Shown piece by piece: positions 44,442 through 46,862 of a stretch of DNA of 46,862 bases. Each line of letters starts with the position of its first letter. Position 1 is the stretch's first letter. The notes below the pieces were generated by a model, which was not told where the DNA came from, did no database searches, and saw only the letters and a program-made list of their open reading frames with translations. Source of the stretch: an uncultured Flavobacteriales bacterium (GTDB lineage: Bacteria > Bacteroidota > Bacteroidia > Flavobacteriales > BACL11). Both the position numbers and the translations under genes were made by a program. The stretch covers positions 1 through 46,862 of the forward strand of contig CAJWCP010000011.1 in NCBI GenBank assembly GCA_913031595.1, given 5' to 3'.

Positions 44442-45754
44442 TTAATTAACAACTACTCCATATAAATCAAAATGATCAACTTTATCAATAATCACATTTG
44501 CAAAATCTCCAATTCGAACATAAGTATCTTCTGCTCTAACTAACACTTCATTATCAACATCAGGGGAATCAGATTCTGTACGTCCAACAAAATACTCTCC
44601 TTCTTTTCTGTCAAATAATACTTTAAGTTTAGTACCTATCTTTTTTTGATTTAATTCTAAAGAAATATTCATTTGTAAATCCATGATTTCTTTAACTCTT
44701 AACTTCTTAACATTATCTGGCACATTATCTTTCAAATTATATGCAAAAGTATTTTCTTCATGAGAATAAGCAAATACTCCTAATCTATCAAATCTTGTGT
44801 TTTTCACCCATTCCTTAAGTTCGTTAAATATTTCTTGAGTCTCACCAGGATAACCAACTATTAAAGTAGTCCTAATTACAATATCAGGAACTACCTCTCT
44901 AAAATTCTTTAATAAAGCTATTGTCTTACTAGAAGAAGTTCCTCTTCTCATTGACTTTAAAATATCATCATTAATATGCTGTAAAGGAATATCAATATAA
45001 TTACATATTTTATCATTATCTCTGATAATTTGTAAAACATCTTTAGGAAATCCAGTAGGAAATGCATAATGCAATCTAACCCATTCTATCCCTTCAACTT
45101 TAGATAATTCTTCTAACAAAGAAGCTAATCTTCTCTCTTTATAAATATCTAAACCATAATAAGTTAAGTCTTGCGCAATCAATATTAATTCCTTAACTCC
45201 ATTTGCAGCTAAATTCTTAGCTTGGATTACCAATTCTTCAATAGGAGTAGATTTATGTTTTCCTCGCATTAAAGGTATGGCGCAAAAAGAACAAGGTCTA
45301 TCACAACCTTCAGAAACTTTTAAATAAGCATAATGTTTAGGAGTTGTAACTAATCTCTCTCCTAATAACTCGTGCTTATAATCAGCTCCTAATACTTTTA
45401 ATAATCTAGGTAAATCTGTAGTCCCAAAATATTGATCAACATTGGATATCTCTTTTTCTAAGTCAATCTTATACCTCTCAGATAAACAACCAGTCACATA
45501 CAATTTGTCAATTATACCTTGTTCTTTTTTTTGAGCGTATAATAAAATAGTATTTATTGATTCCTGTTTCGCATTATCTATAAATCCACATGTATTAATT
45601 ACAATAATATTTGCATCTTCTTTTGAAGACTCATGCTCAACATCAATATTATTAGCAACTAACTGCCCCATCAAAATCTCAGAATCATATATATTCTTAG
45701 AGCAACCTAATGTAATAACATTGATTTTATTCTTCTTTATAAATTTTGTACGCA

Positions 45755-45755
<1 letters not shown>
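44442..45755 (-). CDS. rimO: Ribosomal protein S12 methylthiotransferase RimO
   Basis: A 437-residue radical-SAM methylthiotransferase. The N-terminal UPF0004 domain supplies three cluster cysteines (CSKN near residue 18, CGF near 55, CLSE near 90); the radical-SAM cluster motif is CDRPCSFC, followed by AIPLMRGKHKS; a C-terminal TRAM domain covers roughly residues 370-437. RimO, rather than MiaB, is suggested by GCSKN and by VSEGCDRPCSFCAIP. It adds a methylthio group to an aspartate of ribosomal protein S12. Its ATG shares one base with the ftsY stop (TAATG), so the two are coupled; ftsY-rimO is a recurrent Bacteroidota order. Confidence 0.95.

Positions 45756-46862
<1,107 letters not shown>

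Overview
The window is a gene-dense, strongly AT-rich stretch of a bacterial chromosome that reads as Bacteroidota, most likely a free-living Flavobacteriales-like or related marine lineage (the rank below phylum is inference). Support comes from a cargo protein with a type IX secretion C-terminal sorting domain, the bacillithiol gene bshB1, a fused ResB/CcsA cytochrome c assembly protein, a Bacteroidota-type M1 peptidase with a C-terminal beta-rich region, and repeated matches to the Bacteroidota -7 promoter element TAnnTTTG in front of genes. No Shine-Dalgarno-like pattern stands out. I see no insertion sequence, prophage, integrase, CRISPR array, rRNA or replication origin, and no gene-free stretch longer than about 180 bases.

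Layout. 0-0.75 kb: the repetitive tail of ribosomal protein S16 and rimM. 0.7-2.1 kb: a saccharopine-dehydrogenase-like gene on the minus strand, divergent from pckA (PEP carboxykinase), which is followed by rsmE and a secreted DUF4159 protein. 5.2-8.1 kb: hisS and hutH, overlapping by 8 bases on the minus strand. 8.2-12 kb: an MqnP/UbiA-type prenyltransferase coupled to a secreted M1 peptidase. 12-14.4 kb: a YeiH-type transporter and a GlcD-type FAD oxidase on the minus strand. 14.5-19.7 kb: a secreted S9 dipeptidyl peptidase, a POT peptide importer and two exported thioredoxin-fold proteins; peptidase plus importer makes a plausible peptide-scavenging pair. 19.7 kb: a shared terminator and tRNA-His. 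19.8-23.9 kb: a copper P-type ATPase and a T9SS cargo protein with Asp-box repeats. 24-27.7 kb: ccsBA-bshB1 on the minus strand. 27.8-30.1 kb: a tightly overlapping DUF2520, UbiA-family and Maf operon. 30.1-33.3 kb: an isolated polysaccharide export pair (wza-like, wzc-like). 33.4-34.8 kb: nhaC. 34.8-37.3 kb: glmM and iscS-type cysteine desulfurase. 37.4-39.8 kb: a ComA-like phosphosulfolactate synthase, a DUF368 (PopT-type) protein and aroE. 39.9-42.1 kb: uvrB and a cold-shock protein facing each other across a shared terminator. 42.2-46.9 kb: ftsY, rimO, ffh and folD on the minus strand, placing both SRP GTPases side by side.

Most genes are housekeeping and I did not find a convincing new multi-gene system. 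The more unusual signals are local: low-complexity coding tracts at both window ends (AEEAP pentads in S16, Pro-Glu repeats in FtsY), a Gly-Tyr tail on the Wzc-like kinase, a transporter whose reading frame continues upstream of any standard start codon, promoters that overlap predicted start codons, a terminator whose loop is the uvrB stop codon, and a hairpin in the predicted cold-shock mRNA leader.
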